This document shows positions 32,990 through 41,250 of a stretch of DNA of 42,186 bases, piece by piece. Source of the stretch: Verrucomicrobiota bacterium (GTDB taxonomy: Bacteria; Verrucomicrobiota; Kiritimatiellia; Kiritimatiellales; Tichowtungiaceae); assembly GCA_030153935.1 (NCBI GenBank), contig JASKKX010000007.1, positions 1 through 42,186 of the forward strand, written 5' to 3'. Both the position numbers and the translations under genes were made by a program. The notes under the pieces are model-generated. The model made no database searches. It saw only the letters and a program-made list of their open reading frames with translations, and was not told the origin of the DNA. Position 1 is the stretch's first letter. Every line of letters starts with the position of its first letter.

Positions 32990-35479
32990 ATGGCAATAAA
33001 GAGCACACCAATGATGGATCAGTACCGGCAGATCCGCCGCGAGCTGCCGGAAAACACGCTGCTTTTCTTCCGGCTCGGCGATTTCTATGAAATGTTCATG
33101 GAAGATGCCAGAGAGGCGGCGCGGATTCTCGATATCACACTGACCAAACGCCACGACATCCCGATGTGCGGAGTGCCCTACCATGCCGCGGAAGGGTACC
33201 TGGCTCAGCTGATCGAAGCGGGCAAAAAGGTTGCCATCTGTGAACAGGTCGAAGATCCCGCTCTCGCGAAGGGGATTGTAAAACGCGAAGTGACACGCGT
33301 GGTGACACCCGGAACGATTCTCGATGAAACAACGCTCGACCGGTCAAAAAACAATTATCTGGCAGGCCTCGTCCGTGAAGGCGGACGATTCGGCCTGGCA
33401 ATGCTTGACCTCTCCACCGGTGCGTTCTGGATCGAGGAGTCGTCCAGTGCGGATTCGCTTTCCGGCAACCTCGCCCGTTATGCGCCGCAGGAATGCATTG
33501 TTGCTGAAGCGGCGGCGGATGATGAAGAAATTGCACATATTACCGGACAGGTCCTCAGAACGATCTGTGAGGACTGGACGTTCGAGGCCGACTGCGCAGA
33601 AGATTTTCTCCTGCGTCATTTTAACGTTCATTCACTGAAGGGCTTCGGCTGTGAAAACTGCCCGCTCGGCCTGCGTGCGGCCGGGGCAGTGCTCTATTAT
33701 GTCCGTACCGAGCTTCACCGCAATCTGGCGCACGTCCGCCGTATCCAGGTGAAAAATCCGGACGATTATGTTCTGCTCGACGAAACGACCGTGATGAATC
33801 TCGAACTGGTCGCGCCGCTTAATCCGGCACGCCAGGGGCCGAAGTCCACTCTCCTGAGCGTACTTGACTCTACCTGCACCGCAATGGGGGCACGGATGCT
33901 GCGCGACTGGATTGTGCGTCCGCTTCGCGATCTGGCAGCAATCAATGCCCGGCTTGATGCGGTACAGGCGTTTACTGAAAACCGCACCCGTCTGGCTGAA
34001 CTGCGCACACTGCTCAGTGAAATGCGCGACCTGGAGCGGATGATGTCGCGCCTCGGATCAGGCGGCGGAAACGCACGCGACCTGCGCGCGGTCGGCGAAT
34101 CGCTGGATCAGCTGCCCAATCTAAAAAAACTGCTGGCGGGAAACGAATGTTTCCAACCCTTGGAAGAATCGATCACCGAACTTCCAACCCTTGGGAAAAT
34201 GATCGACGAGGCGATCGATGACGAGCCGGCGGTTTCAACTAAAGAAGGCGGAATGATCCGCCGCGGCTTTTCAGCTGAACTCGATGAGTTGCGGGATGCG
34301 GCCGGCAAAGGAAAACAATGGCTGGCGGAGTTTCAGGCAGCGGAACAGGAACGTACGGGTATCCGATCGCTGAAAGTACGTTATAACAAGGTGTTCGGCT
34401 ATTTTATCGAGATCACGAAGAGTAATCTGTCGATGGTGCCGGAGAGCTATATCCGCAAGCAGACGATGACGAATGCGGAGCGGTTTATCACGCCGGAACT
34501 GAAAGAGTATGAAAACAAGATTCTCGGTGCACAGGAACGGTCTGTAGCTCTTGAATATGAACTGTTTGCACAAATCAGAGGTGAAGTTGTTCGATCGATT
34601 GATGAAATCCAGCGCAATGCGCGGGCGGTCGCCGAGGTTGATGTACTGGCCGCGTTCGCGGAAAACGCCCTCACCCGCCGGTATGTGCGCCCGCTGATGA
34701 GCGACGGCGATGAGCTGATTCTCTGTGAAGGACGGCACGCAGTGGTCGAGCAGATGCCCGACGCCGAACGGTTTGTTCCCAACGACACCACACTCAACTG
34801 TTCCGATCATCAGCTGATTGTGATAACCGGTCCGAATATGGCGGGGAAATCGACCTATATCCGGCAGGTGGCGCTGATCACCATCATGGCGCACATCGGC
34901 TCGTTCGTCCCGGCGGCAAAAGCGGAAATCGGGCTGGTGGACCGCGTCTTCACGCGTGTAGGCGCCAGCGATGATCTCGCCCGCGGGCGAAGCACATTTA
35001 TGGTGGAAATGCAGGAAACTGCCAATATTCTGAACAATGCAACCCCGAAGAGCCTGATCATTCTCGATGAAATCGGACGGGGAACCAGCACGTTCGACGG
35101 CATCAGCATTGCCTGGTCTGTGGCGGAATTTCTCTGCACCAATCCGGCGGTGCGGGCAAAAACGCTGTTTGCCACACATTACCACGAGCTGACCGATCTG
35201 AGCCTGACAATGCCGGGTGTAAAGAACGCCAATGTGCTGGTGAAGGAACACGGAGACCGGATCACTTTCCTGCGCAGAATCGTGCCGGGATCAGCAGACA
35301 AGAGCTACGGAATCCACGTTGCCCGGCTGGCCGGCCTGCCGGCATCTGTACTCGAACGGGCTCAGGAAATTCTCCATAACCTGGAAGAAGGTGAATTCGA
35401 GGTGGAAGGATCGCCGAAAATCGCTCAGCACCGTTCACATCGCAAAAAAACAAACGATTCGCAACTGTATCTTTTCTAA
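32990..35479 (+). CDS. mutS: DNA mismatch repair protein MutS
   Basis: Recognises mismatches and starts repair with MutL. The 829 aa begin with PMMDQYRQIRRELPENTLLFFRLGDFYEMF, which includes the mismatch-contacting Phe-x-Glu (F-Y-E). The connector, core and clamp domains follow (VRYNKVFGYFIEITKSN), then the ATPase: Walker A GPNMAGKSTY (about 613-622), Walker B LIILDEIGRGTSTFDG and THYHEL. It ends with a helix-turn-helix part (YGIHVARLAGLP). No MutL is in the window. Two dispersed-type palindromes lie in the coding sequence for residues about 387-404 without breaking alignment to the family. The start has no strong Shine-Dalgarno. Confidence 0.96.
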   Translation: MAIKSTPMMDQYRQIRRELPENTLLFFRLGDFYEMFMEDAREAARILDITLTKRHDIPMCGVPYHAAEGYLAQLIEAGKKVAICEQVEDPALAKGIVKREVTRVVTPGTILDETTLDRSKNNYLAGLVREGGRFGLAMLDLSTGAFWIEESSSADSLSGNLARYAPQECIVAEAAADDEEIAHITGQVLRTICEDWTFEADCAEDFLLRHFNVHSLKGFGCENCPLGLRAAGAVLYYVRTELHRNLAHVRRIQVKNPDDYVLLDETTVMNLELVAPLNPARQGPKSTLLSVLDSTCTAMGARMLRDWIVRPLRDLAAINARLDAVQAFTENRTRLAELRTLLSEMRDLERMMSRLGSGGGNARDLRAVGESLDQLPNLKKLLAGNECFQPLEESITELPTLGKMIDEAIDDEPAVSTKEGGMIRRGFSAELDELRDAAGKGKQWLAEFQAAEQERTGIRSLKVRYNKVFGYFIEITKSNLSMVPESYIRKQTMTNAERFITPELKEYENKILGAQERSVALEYELFAQIRGEVVRSIDEIQRNARAVAEVDVLAAFAENALTRRYVRPLMSDGDELILCEGRHAVVEQMPDAERFVPNDTTLNCSDHQLIVITGPNMAGKSTYIRQVALITIMAHIGSFVPAAKAEIGLVDRVFTRVGASDDLARGRSTFMVEMQETANILNNATPKSLIILDEIGRGTSTFDGISIAWSVAEFLCTNPAVRAKTLFATHYHELTDLSLTMPGVKNANVLVKEHGDRITFLRRIVPGSADKSYGIHVARLAGLPASVLERAQEILHNLEEGEFEVEGSPKIAQHRSHRKKTNDSQLYLF
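34150..34200. repeat. Paired palindromic repeat inside mutS
   Basis: TTTCCAACCCTTGGAAGA (34150-34167) and CTTCCAACCCTTGGGAAAAT (34181-34200), centres about 32 bp apart. Both share the core TTCCAACCCTTGG. Confidence 0.65.
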
Positions 35480-35584
35480 CACTATACAAACACAATGACT
35501 CTTTCTTCCGATGTGTTCCTTCTTGTAAAAATGGCTTGAAGCACTACACTTCGGCCCATTAGTGCAAACAGGGAGCTTTTCTTT

Positions 35585-37594
35585 ATGCGTAATAAAAAAT
35601 TACTCGGTCTTGTTCTGGTGATCCTCGGATTTACCCTTCTTACGCTCACGGGAATCCGAACCATAAGCAACCCTGAGATTTTCACGCATATTGCTTTGGG
35701 ACAGGCTGGAAGCGTTAAGGCAGATCCCCTTTCCTACACCATGGGAAACGAAAAATGGATCAACATGCATCCGCTCTACAATCAGATTGTTTATGTTCTC
35801 TGGTCGCTGGGTGGAGCCGGCCTGATCACGCTGGTGCATGTCCTGATTGTACTGGCTTCGTTTATCATGATGTTCCGCTTCGGCAGAGAATGGGGTGGAC
35901 CGCTGTCTCAGACCTTGGCGCTGCTGCTTTGTGCGAGGCTGATGATCCCCCTCTTCAACCCCGGCCCTGACGCTTTTTTCATGCTCTTTACCGCCCTGTT
36001 TGTAACCCTTCTTTACCGTGTCAAAAATTTTGTCCTGCTGGCCGCCGTTCTGCTGGTTCTGCAGGTACTCTGGACAAACATTCACCCCTCCTTTCTGCTC
36101 GGTCCGCTCCTGATTCTATTCTTTGCCGTTGAAAACTGGCGGGAGACCAGAAAGACATCCCGAACCGCAGTAATAACTCCGCTGACCGCCCGGCTGTTCG
36201 GACTTTTCGCCGCCTCTCTGCTCGTAACACTGATCAACCCGAATCTGATCAATCTGCACCGGCATATTATCGCCAACTGGGCTCTGCTGACCGGCACTGA
36301 GGGCCTTGAGTGGATTTCTCTTTTCAACAGTTACTTTTCGCAGAAATTCATCAGCGGGCTTACCCTCTTTTCTTTACTTCTCGGGGCGGGCGGACTCATT
36401 ACTCTGCAAAGACGCCTGCCGTCAATGATTACCCTGTTGGCTCTGATCGGCGCATTTCTGACCGTTCGATCGATCGGCTCCCTGCATCTCTTTGCCTTCC
36501 TTGCCTTCCCTTTCTTGATTCTCAGTTTTAATGCAATCAGCGAATATCTTTCCCGCCCCCTGACAGCTGTTCTCAAAACGAGTAACTCCTTCCTGCATAC
36601 TCTTTTATCTGCGGTCACGCTGATTCTTGTCGTTGCATCTATCGGTTCCCTGGTGACCAACCGGGCCTATGCCCGCATCGGCAGCGCTTCGCAATTCGGA
36701 CTGGGTGTGCAGAAAGATGCGTTTCCTGTTGCGGCAGCCGGAATCCTTGCTCGCGATGACTTTCCGAAGCACATGATTAACATTGCGCACGACGGCGGCT
36801 ACATTGCACTGCTGGTCCCGGATCGCAAGGTGTTCTGCGATACCCGGATTTCCTTTTACGGCACGGATTTTTATCAGACATTGGACCATGCGCTGCTCGG
36901 GCAGCGAGACGCATGGAAAACCATTCTTTCCACATGGAATCCGCATGCTGTTGTACTGAACGCATGTTGGCCGGATGCCGGGGCATTCGTCAACCGGCTG
37001 ATCGCCTCCAAAGTCTGGAAGCTGGTTTACTTTGACGGATCAACGGTGATTCTGGTGCGGGATATACCGGAATATTCCACGCTCATTAACGACCCGGCGA
37101 TTCAGAAATACGGAGTCCGTGTACTCGAACAGTCCCGCCGCGACTACATCAGGAAAAATAAAGGGATTATCAAAGCCGGCAACCCTTCGCGCCTGATCGG
37201 CGCAGGCGGTATTTATCTCGTGCTCAACCGTCCGAAGGAAGCTGAAACGATCTACAGCGCCCTGACCACAGGCAACCCTTATATGGCGGGCGGCTGGCTG
37301 GGTCTTGGCCAGAGCATGATCCTGCAGAAACAGCTTTCCAAAGGCATCGGATACATGGAAAAAGCAGCAGATATCACGCCGCAGAGCGGTCGGATCTGGA
37401 TGAATCTCTTTCAGGCATACCGGATGAAAGGTGATAAAGAGAAGGCCCGCGCAGCATCTGCCAAACTCAAAAAATTCTTTAAAGCGGACCAAGCCCCTGT
37501 CGAACAGGAAGCTGCCGTGCAGAAAAAATCCGCCCGCGGACCGGAACAGATACCGGATGGCAGCGATCTCGAAATGCCCTCCCAGCTGAAATAA
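35585..37594 (+). CDS. Polytopic membrane protein with C-terminal TPR segment
   Basis: A 669-aa protein that I cannot assign to a named enzyme. Residues 1-410 contain about ten hydrophobic segments with short loops, and the pattern (IRTISNPEIFTHIALGQ, NMHPLYNQIVYVLW, NIHPSFLLGP in the early loops) resembles oligosaccharide or dolichyl-mannose-type transferases and their relatives. Residues about 420-540 form a soluble part (AGILARDDFPKHMINIAHDGGYIALL, KVFCDTR). Residues about 560-645 read as tetratricopeptide repeats (GGIYLVLNRPKEAETIY, GWLGLGQSMILQKQ, YMEKAADITPQSGRIWMNLFQAYRMKGDKEKA), followed by a disordered tail. AGGGAG before ATG 35585 supports the start. A cell-envelope glycan role is a guess. 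Confidence 0.7.
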   Translation: MRNKKLLGLVLVILGFTLLTLTGIRTISNPEIFTHIALGQAGSVKADPLSYTMGNEKWINMHPLYNQIVYVLWSLGGAGLITLVHVLIVLASFIMMFRFGREWGGPLSQTLALLLCARLMIPLFNPGPDAFFMLFTALFVTLLYRVKNFVLLAAVLLVLQVLWTNIHPSFLLGPLLILFFAVENWRETRKTSRTAVITPLTARLFGLFAASLLVTLINPNLINLHRHIIANWALLTGTEGLEWISLFNSYFSQKFISGLTLFSLLLGAGGLITLQRRLPSMITLLALIGAFLTVRSIGSLHLFAFLAFPFLILSFNAISEYLSRPLTAVLKTSNSFLHTLLSAVTLILVVASIGSLVTNRAYARIGSASQFGLGVQKDAFPVAAAGILARDDFPKHMINIAHDGGYIALLVPDRKVFCDTRISFYGTDFYQTLDHALLGQRDAWKTILSTWNPHAVVLNACWPDAGAFVNRLIASKVWKLVYFDGSTVILVRDIPEYSTLINDPAIQKYGVRVLEQSRRDYIRKNKGIIKAGNPSRLIGAGGIYLVLNRPKEAETIYSALTTGNPYMAGGWLGLGQSMILQKQLSKGIGYMEKAADITPQSGRIWMNLFQAYRMKGDKEKARAASAKLKKFFKADQAPVEQEAAVQKKSARGPEQIPDGSDLEMPSQLK

Positions 37595-37636
37595 CGTTTC
37601 CTGTCTCTAAAAACTTTCCGGAGCTCCGGCTTATTT

Positions 37637-38243
37637 AGAGCCTCTCCCAAAAAGGCGGGTTTTCCCCGGCGGCATGGCATTCTCGATCCCGGGTTCTTCA
37701 GGTTCAACTGCGTTGGTCGGACGGTCGAAGCCGTGGTCGGTGGTGCAACTTTCGGGTGAACCGTATTTTCCGCAGATGCGTTCAAGGCTGGCTCGACAAG
37801 CTGGCTGTCGGCGGGCGGCTGTTTTTCCATAAAGTCCCAGTCGACGATCAGGCCGTCGGTTTGTTCGGCAAGATAAAGCCCGTTGCCGAATTCAACCTCG
37901 GCGCCGGCTTTGCCGCGGACGAGAACGTGGATGGCCGGGTCATAAAGACTGAGGATTTTGTCTCCACGGGCCACGCGGCGTTCCCCGATGAGGCGTTCGT
38001 GTGCCTGGAATACGGCCTGCGGAAGCTGCTCGAGGATGTTCTGGATACGGTGCTTGAGGCCGCGCTTGCGGATGAGGCTGATGGCATTGGGGAGTGTGTG
38101 CGTTGCGCCGCGCAGCAGCATTCAGAGTGCGCATCGTTCCGCGGTACGAGACGACCGACCTTTCATATTGCGGGTTGATGGATCCGGCTGAGGGCATAAT
38201 TGCCCCCAGTAAGGTGGCAGTTATTTACGGATAAGCTCTTAGT
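37637..38243 (-). mobile_element. Insertion-sequence remnant with decayed transposase
   Basis: About 0.6 kb bounded by AGAGCCTCTCCCAAAAA at the left and, read from the right edge, AAGAGCTTATCCGTAAATA. The two ends look like diverged terminal inverted repeats (GAGC-T-TCC--AAA in common). The left end is copy C of the repeat at 3695-3776 and 29979-30068. The inside encodes a broken transposase (next entry). The element separates the membrane/TPR gene from the GC-rich acyl-transfer operon. Confidence 0.6.
37760..38121 (-). pseudogene. DDE transposase fragment, family uncertain
   Basis: The minus-strand frame reads RIQNILEQLPQAVFQAHE, RVARGDKILSLYDPAIHVLVRGKAGAEVEFGNGLYLAEQ and TDGLIVDWDFMEKQPPADSQLV. 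This is the central block of a transposase in which a phrase about 'Tyr-Asp-Pro ... Gly-Lys-Ala-Gly ... Glu-Phe-Gly-Asn' precedes the second catalytic region. The N-terminus and everything after about PADSQLVEPAL are lost or scrambled. I believe it belongs with the IS5/IS1182-like or ISNCY transposases, but cannot place it exactly. Confidence 0.6.
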
Positions 38244-38271
38244 CAAATTGCTGTTGCCGATCAAAGACACT

Positions 38272-39198
38272 TCACGGCAGATCTGCCCGATGACGCCATC
38301 GGCGATGCATCCATGACCAGTGATCGGGATACTGCACAATCTGCGATTCGATGATTCTGGTGAAGTTCTGCGTATTGGTCACGACATCCTCAGACTTACG
38401 ACCGGAACGTACAACCGGCACACGTTCCTCAATCAAAAGCCTGTTCGAGCCGTCGTCGTTTCGCGTCATGAACATCGGCAACACCGGCGAATCATTGGCC
38501 AGAGCCAGCGCGGCGGCGCCGGGGGCACTGACCACAGGATGGCCGAAGAAATCCACCTCGACCCCTCCCCGTCTGAAATGCTGATCGCTCAACAGGATGA
38601 GCACTTCGTTTCTCTTCAGCGCTTTCAGGCATTCCCTGGCGCATTCCATCGCTGGATCCAGGTAGATCGTGCGGATTCCCATGTCCGTCCGCAATTCCTG
38701 AAAAAACTGTTCCATCCTGCGTCCGTGCATGCGCTTGGCGACCAGGCTGACCCTGATCCCCTCGGCCGCCAATCTTGGGCCGAGGATCATGAAATTCCCG
38801 AAATGCGCGGTGAGAGCGATCACTCCACGTTCCATGGCCAATGCCTGACGAAGAGATTGCATGCCCTCCACGCTCACGAAAGCGCGCTTTTGTTCGGGAG
38901 TCATCGTCGCGTAGGCGGCGCATTCCGCACCCGCCATGCCGAAATTGCGGAAGGAGGCGCGCGCGATGTCCCGGATTTCGCGCGGCGTTTTCGTCGCGCT
39001 GAAAACAAGGGATAGATTCTCGATGGATCGCTGTCTTTGCTTGCGGGCCAGCGCGAAAGCGACCGTTCCAAACCGTGCCCCCATCCGCTTCATGACATCT
39101 GGCGATGCGTGAGAAAAACTCCAGGCCAGCCCCCTGACCAGGGGCGAAAACAGAATGTCCCTGATGGTTCTCCTGAGCCTCTTCCGTCGGGGTCTCAT
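38272..39198 (-). CDS. LpxL/HtrB-family acyltransferase with altered catalytic motif
   Basis: Inner-membrane lysophospholipid/lipid A acyltransferase relative of 308 aa. The N-terminus is basic followed by a hydrophobic anchor (DILFSPLVRGLAWSF). Family blocks include RSIENLSLVF, FRNFGMAGAE, GVIALTAHFGNFMILG, VSLVAKRMHGRRMEQFF, RNEVLILLSDQHFRRGGVEVDFFGHPVVSAPGAAALA and WSWMHRRWRHR. The catalytic motif is normally H-x4-(D/E), as in HFGNWE. Here it is His132-FGNF-Met137, so the acid is missing. Its ATG overlaps the stop of the acyl-CoA ligase gene (ATGA), so the two are coupled. GC content is clearly higher than in the neighbours. Activity, if any, may be altered. Confidence 0.82.
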   Translation of the reverse strand: MRPRRKRLRRTIRDILFSPLVRGLAWSFSHASPDVMKRMGARFGTVAFALARKQRQRSIENLSLVFSATKTPREIRDIARASFRNFGMAGAECAAYATMTPEQKRAFVSVEGMQSLRQALAMERGVIALTAHFGNFMILGPRLAAEGIRVSLVAKRMHGRRMEQFFQELRTDMGIRTIYLDPAMECARECLKALKRNEVLILLSDQHFRRGGVEVDFFGHPVVSAPGAAALALANDSPVLPMFMTRNDDGSNRLLIEERVPVVRSGRKSEDVVTNTQNFTRIIESQIVQYPDHWSWMHRRWRHRADLP

Positions 39199-40667
39199 CG
39201 GAGCTGCTCCTTGGCGACCTTTCCGATGCCGACCCTGGGCAGTTCCGCGACAAAATCGACGATCTTTGGAACCTTGAATGGCGCGAGACGCCGACGGCAG
39301 TGCGCGATGATATCGCCGGCGGTAAGCGTAACGCCGTCTTTCGGGACAATTACCGCCTTGACCTGTTCTCCCCGGAGGCCCTGACGGACGCCGACGACGG
39401 CGGCGTCCTTCACGCCCGGATGCTCGTGCAGCACGAACTCCACTTCATCGGCATGCACGTTCAGCCCGCCCACGATGATGACCCCCTTTTTCCGCCCTGC
39501 GAGAAAGAGGTAACCGTCCCCGTCGGTCCGGCCCAGGTCCCCCGTGCAAAACCAGCCGTCCTTCAGGGCGGCGCGCGTGAGTTCCGGCGCCTTGTAGTAG
39601 CCGTCCGCGACGATCCAGCCTCTGAAGGCGACTTCCCCCACCTCGCCGGCGGGAAGCGGCCGGCCCTCCCCGTCAAGGATCGCCATCTCAACCCAGGGAG
39701 GCGCCTGGCCGACGCTGCCGCGGCGGATTCCGTCCAGGGGCGGCAGGGTCGTGGGCGGAGAGGTTTCGGTCAGCCCGTAGCCGTTCAGCGCCTTTCCGCG
39801 GGGGCAGAGCCGCCCGAACCGCTCGATGAGCTCCGGGGCGCTGGGCGCGCCGAACACCGCCACCCACCGGATGCTCGGCAGAGTCAATGTCTCGATTCGC
39901 TTTAGAGACAATATGGCTTGAAACATGGCGGGCACAATGTGAAAACAGGTGACCTGACAGCGCTGGATGTTATCCACGAAATCGGCGGGGGCGAACCGGC
40001 GCATCAGAACCATGGTGATTCCGAACGTGATGCAGTTCTGGATGTAAACCAATCCGCCGGAGTGGGAAAATGGCACCGCGCACAGTTTCACATCGTTCTC
40101 GTCCAGCCGAAGAAAGTGTTTCATCGTTCGGGGGGCGTTGTCCAGGTGGCGCAGGTTCCAAAGCACGCCTTTGGGCCTTCCCGTTGTCCCCGTGGTGTAG
40201 AAGATAATCGCCGGATCACTCTCGGCCTGAATGACTTGCCGTGGCCGATCTGAAGCGTTTCGGATGAGTCCGGGAAGCATCTCTTCGCAAAAAACGATGT
40301 GCCGCAGGCTTGGCGCGCGGTCGGACAACTTCCCGAAGTCCACGCCGTCGAACCGGTTCGTGAGCAGAAGCTTCGCTTCCGCGTGCGTCAGGCAATTCGC
40401 CAGTTCGTCTTTGAGTCCCAGATCGAGAGGCACCACAACGGCGCCGATGGAAAGCGCGCCCAGATATGCCAACACATATTCCGGGCAGTTGGGCAGCCAG
40501 ATGGCGACCCGGTCGCCTTTCTCAATGCCCAGCCCGGCGAAGGCATTGCCGAGGCGAGCCGTCATCTCCTGAAGCCGGGCAAAGGTGATGACGTTCTCCC
40601 GGTAGACGATCGCCGGTTTTTCGCCGAATTTCCCGGCCGTCTTCGCTAATACGTCTGCCACTCTCAT
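39195..40667 (-). CDS. AMP-forming acyl-CoA synthetase/ligase
   Basis: Activates a carboxylic acid as acyl-AMP and transfers it to CoA or a carrier protein. The 490 aa show the ANL-family motifs: IIFYTTGTTGRPKGV (P-loop), YGLTETSPP (A5), DGWFCTGDLGRTDGDGYLFLAGRKKGVIIVGGLNV (A7-A8) and the final catalytic Lys in ELPRVGIGKVAKEQL. ATG 40667 is chosen because homology starts with RVADVLAKTAGKFGEKPAIVY; the frame is open to 40751. It overlaps the acyltransferase gene by 4 bp. Very GC-rich codon use (roughly two-thirds GC in a sampled line) contrasts with neighbours and suggests transfer. Substrate unknown; a fatty acid handed to the partner acyltransferase is the obvious hypothesis. Confidence 0.9.
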   Translation of the reverse strand: MRVADVLAKTAGKFGEKPAIVYRENVITFARLQEMTARLGNAFAGLGIEKGDRVAIWLPNCPEYVLAYLGALSIGAVVVPLDLGLKDELANCLTHAEAKLLLTNRFDGVDFGKLSDRAPSLRHIVFCEEMLPGLIRNASDRPRQVIQAESDPAIIFYTTGTTGRPKGVLWNLRHLDNAPRTMKHFLRLDENDVKLCAVPFSHSGGLVYIQNCITFGITMVLMRRFAPADFVDNIQRCQVTCFHIVPAMFQAILSLKRIETLTLPSIRWVAVFGAPSAPELIERFGRLCPRGKALNGYGLTETSPPTTLPPLDGIRRGSVGQAPPWVEMAILDGEGRPLPAGEVGEVAFRGWIVADGYYKAPELTRAALKDGWFCTGDLGRTDGDGYLFLAGRKKGVIIVGGLNVHADEVEFVLHEHPGVKDAAVVGVRQGLRGEQVKAVIVPKDGVTLTAGDIIAHCRRRLAPFKVPKIVDFVAELPRVGIGKVAKEQLR

Positions 40668-41250
40668 TGATAAGAAATCGCTTTCTGGCCGAGACGGGCA
40701 CAGACCCGCATGAAGCCGGTAGGGAACATTGCATTCATGGGAGGAGAACATAGCAGAACCGGCGCAGAGTGTCTAGAATGCCGACAATTCTAATTTTTAC
40801 TTTTTTTGTTTCGTTGCTGTAACGCGTAACCGTTCAGCAGATTTCGGCGTCCTACGAGGAATCGGTTTTGGGCAGCCAATCGGGGTCGTCGAGCGCGTCG
40901 AGCGGGGTGTTGCCGGCCTTGAGCAGGACGGTTTTTTCAGTTCGAGCGGGTCACGTCCGTGGCACGGTGGCTGAAGGGCATCGCCGACGCCGAGACGAAG
41001 GGCATGCCGAAAAGCCCGGGAAACACCTTCCCGACGTCGCGGCAGGAGAGTTTCACCTCGCAGCGCAGGTACACGGCAACGGCCTGGGTGTCAACGGGGC
41101 GATGGCGCAGTTGAGCAGGTCCCCGTCCGCGGGGCAACAGCGCTCCCGAAGCGTCGCGCAGGTTAGCCACCCCTGATGTGACTCATAGCCCGCATACGCG
41201 CGGTAAGAGCTCCAGCGACAGCCGCGCAGCTTCGCGGATGAAAATCTGAT
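40668..41250. other. Non-coding stretch with likely transposon debris
   Basis: About 580 bp between the acyl-CoA ligase and the 2-hydroxyacid dehydrogenase. It contains an AT-rich run (40786-40810), then GCTGTAACGCGTAACCGTTC (40817-40836), which resembles IS66-type termini, and the transposase-like piece given next. Confidence 0.5.
40937..41170 (-). pseudogene. Possible IS66-family transposase fragment
   Basis: The minus-strand frame reads HRPVDTQAVAVYLRCEVKLSCRDVGKVFPGLFGMPFVSASAM. This resembles the 'YLxxExKLsxRxxxxxFexLfGxxxSxGaL' region that precedes the catalytic domain of IS66 transposases. No catalytic residues follow; the frame ends 30 residues later. The GC-rich composition matches the adjacent operon. 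Weakly supported. Confidence 0.35.
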
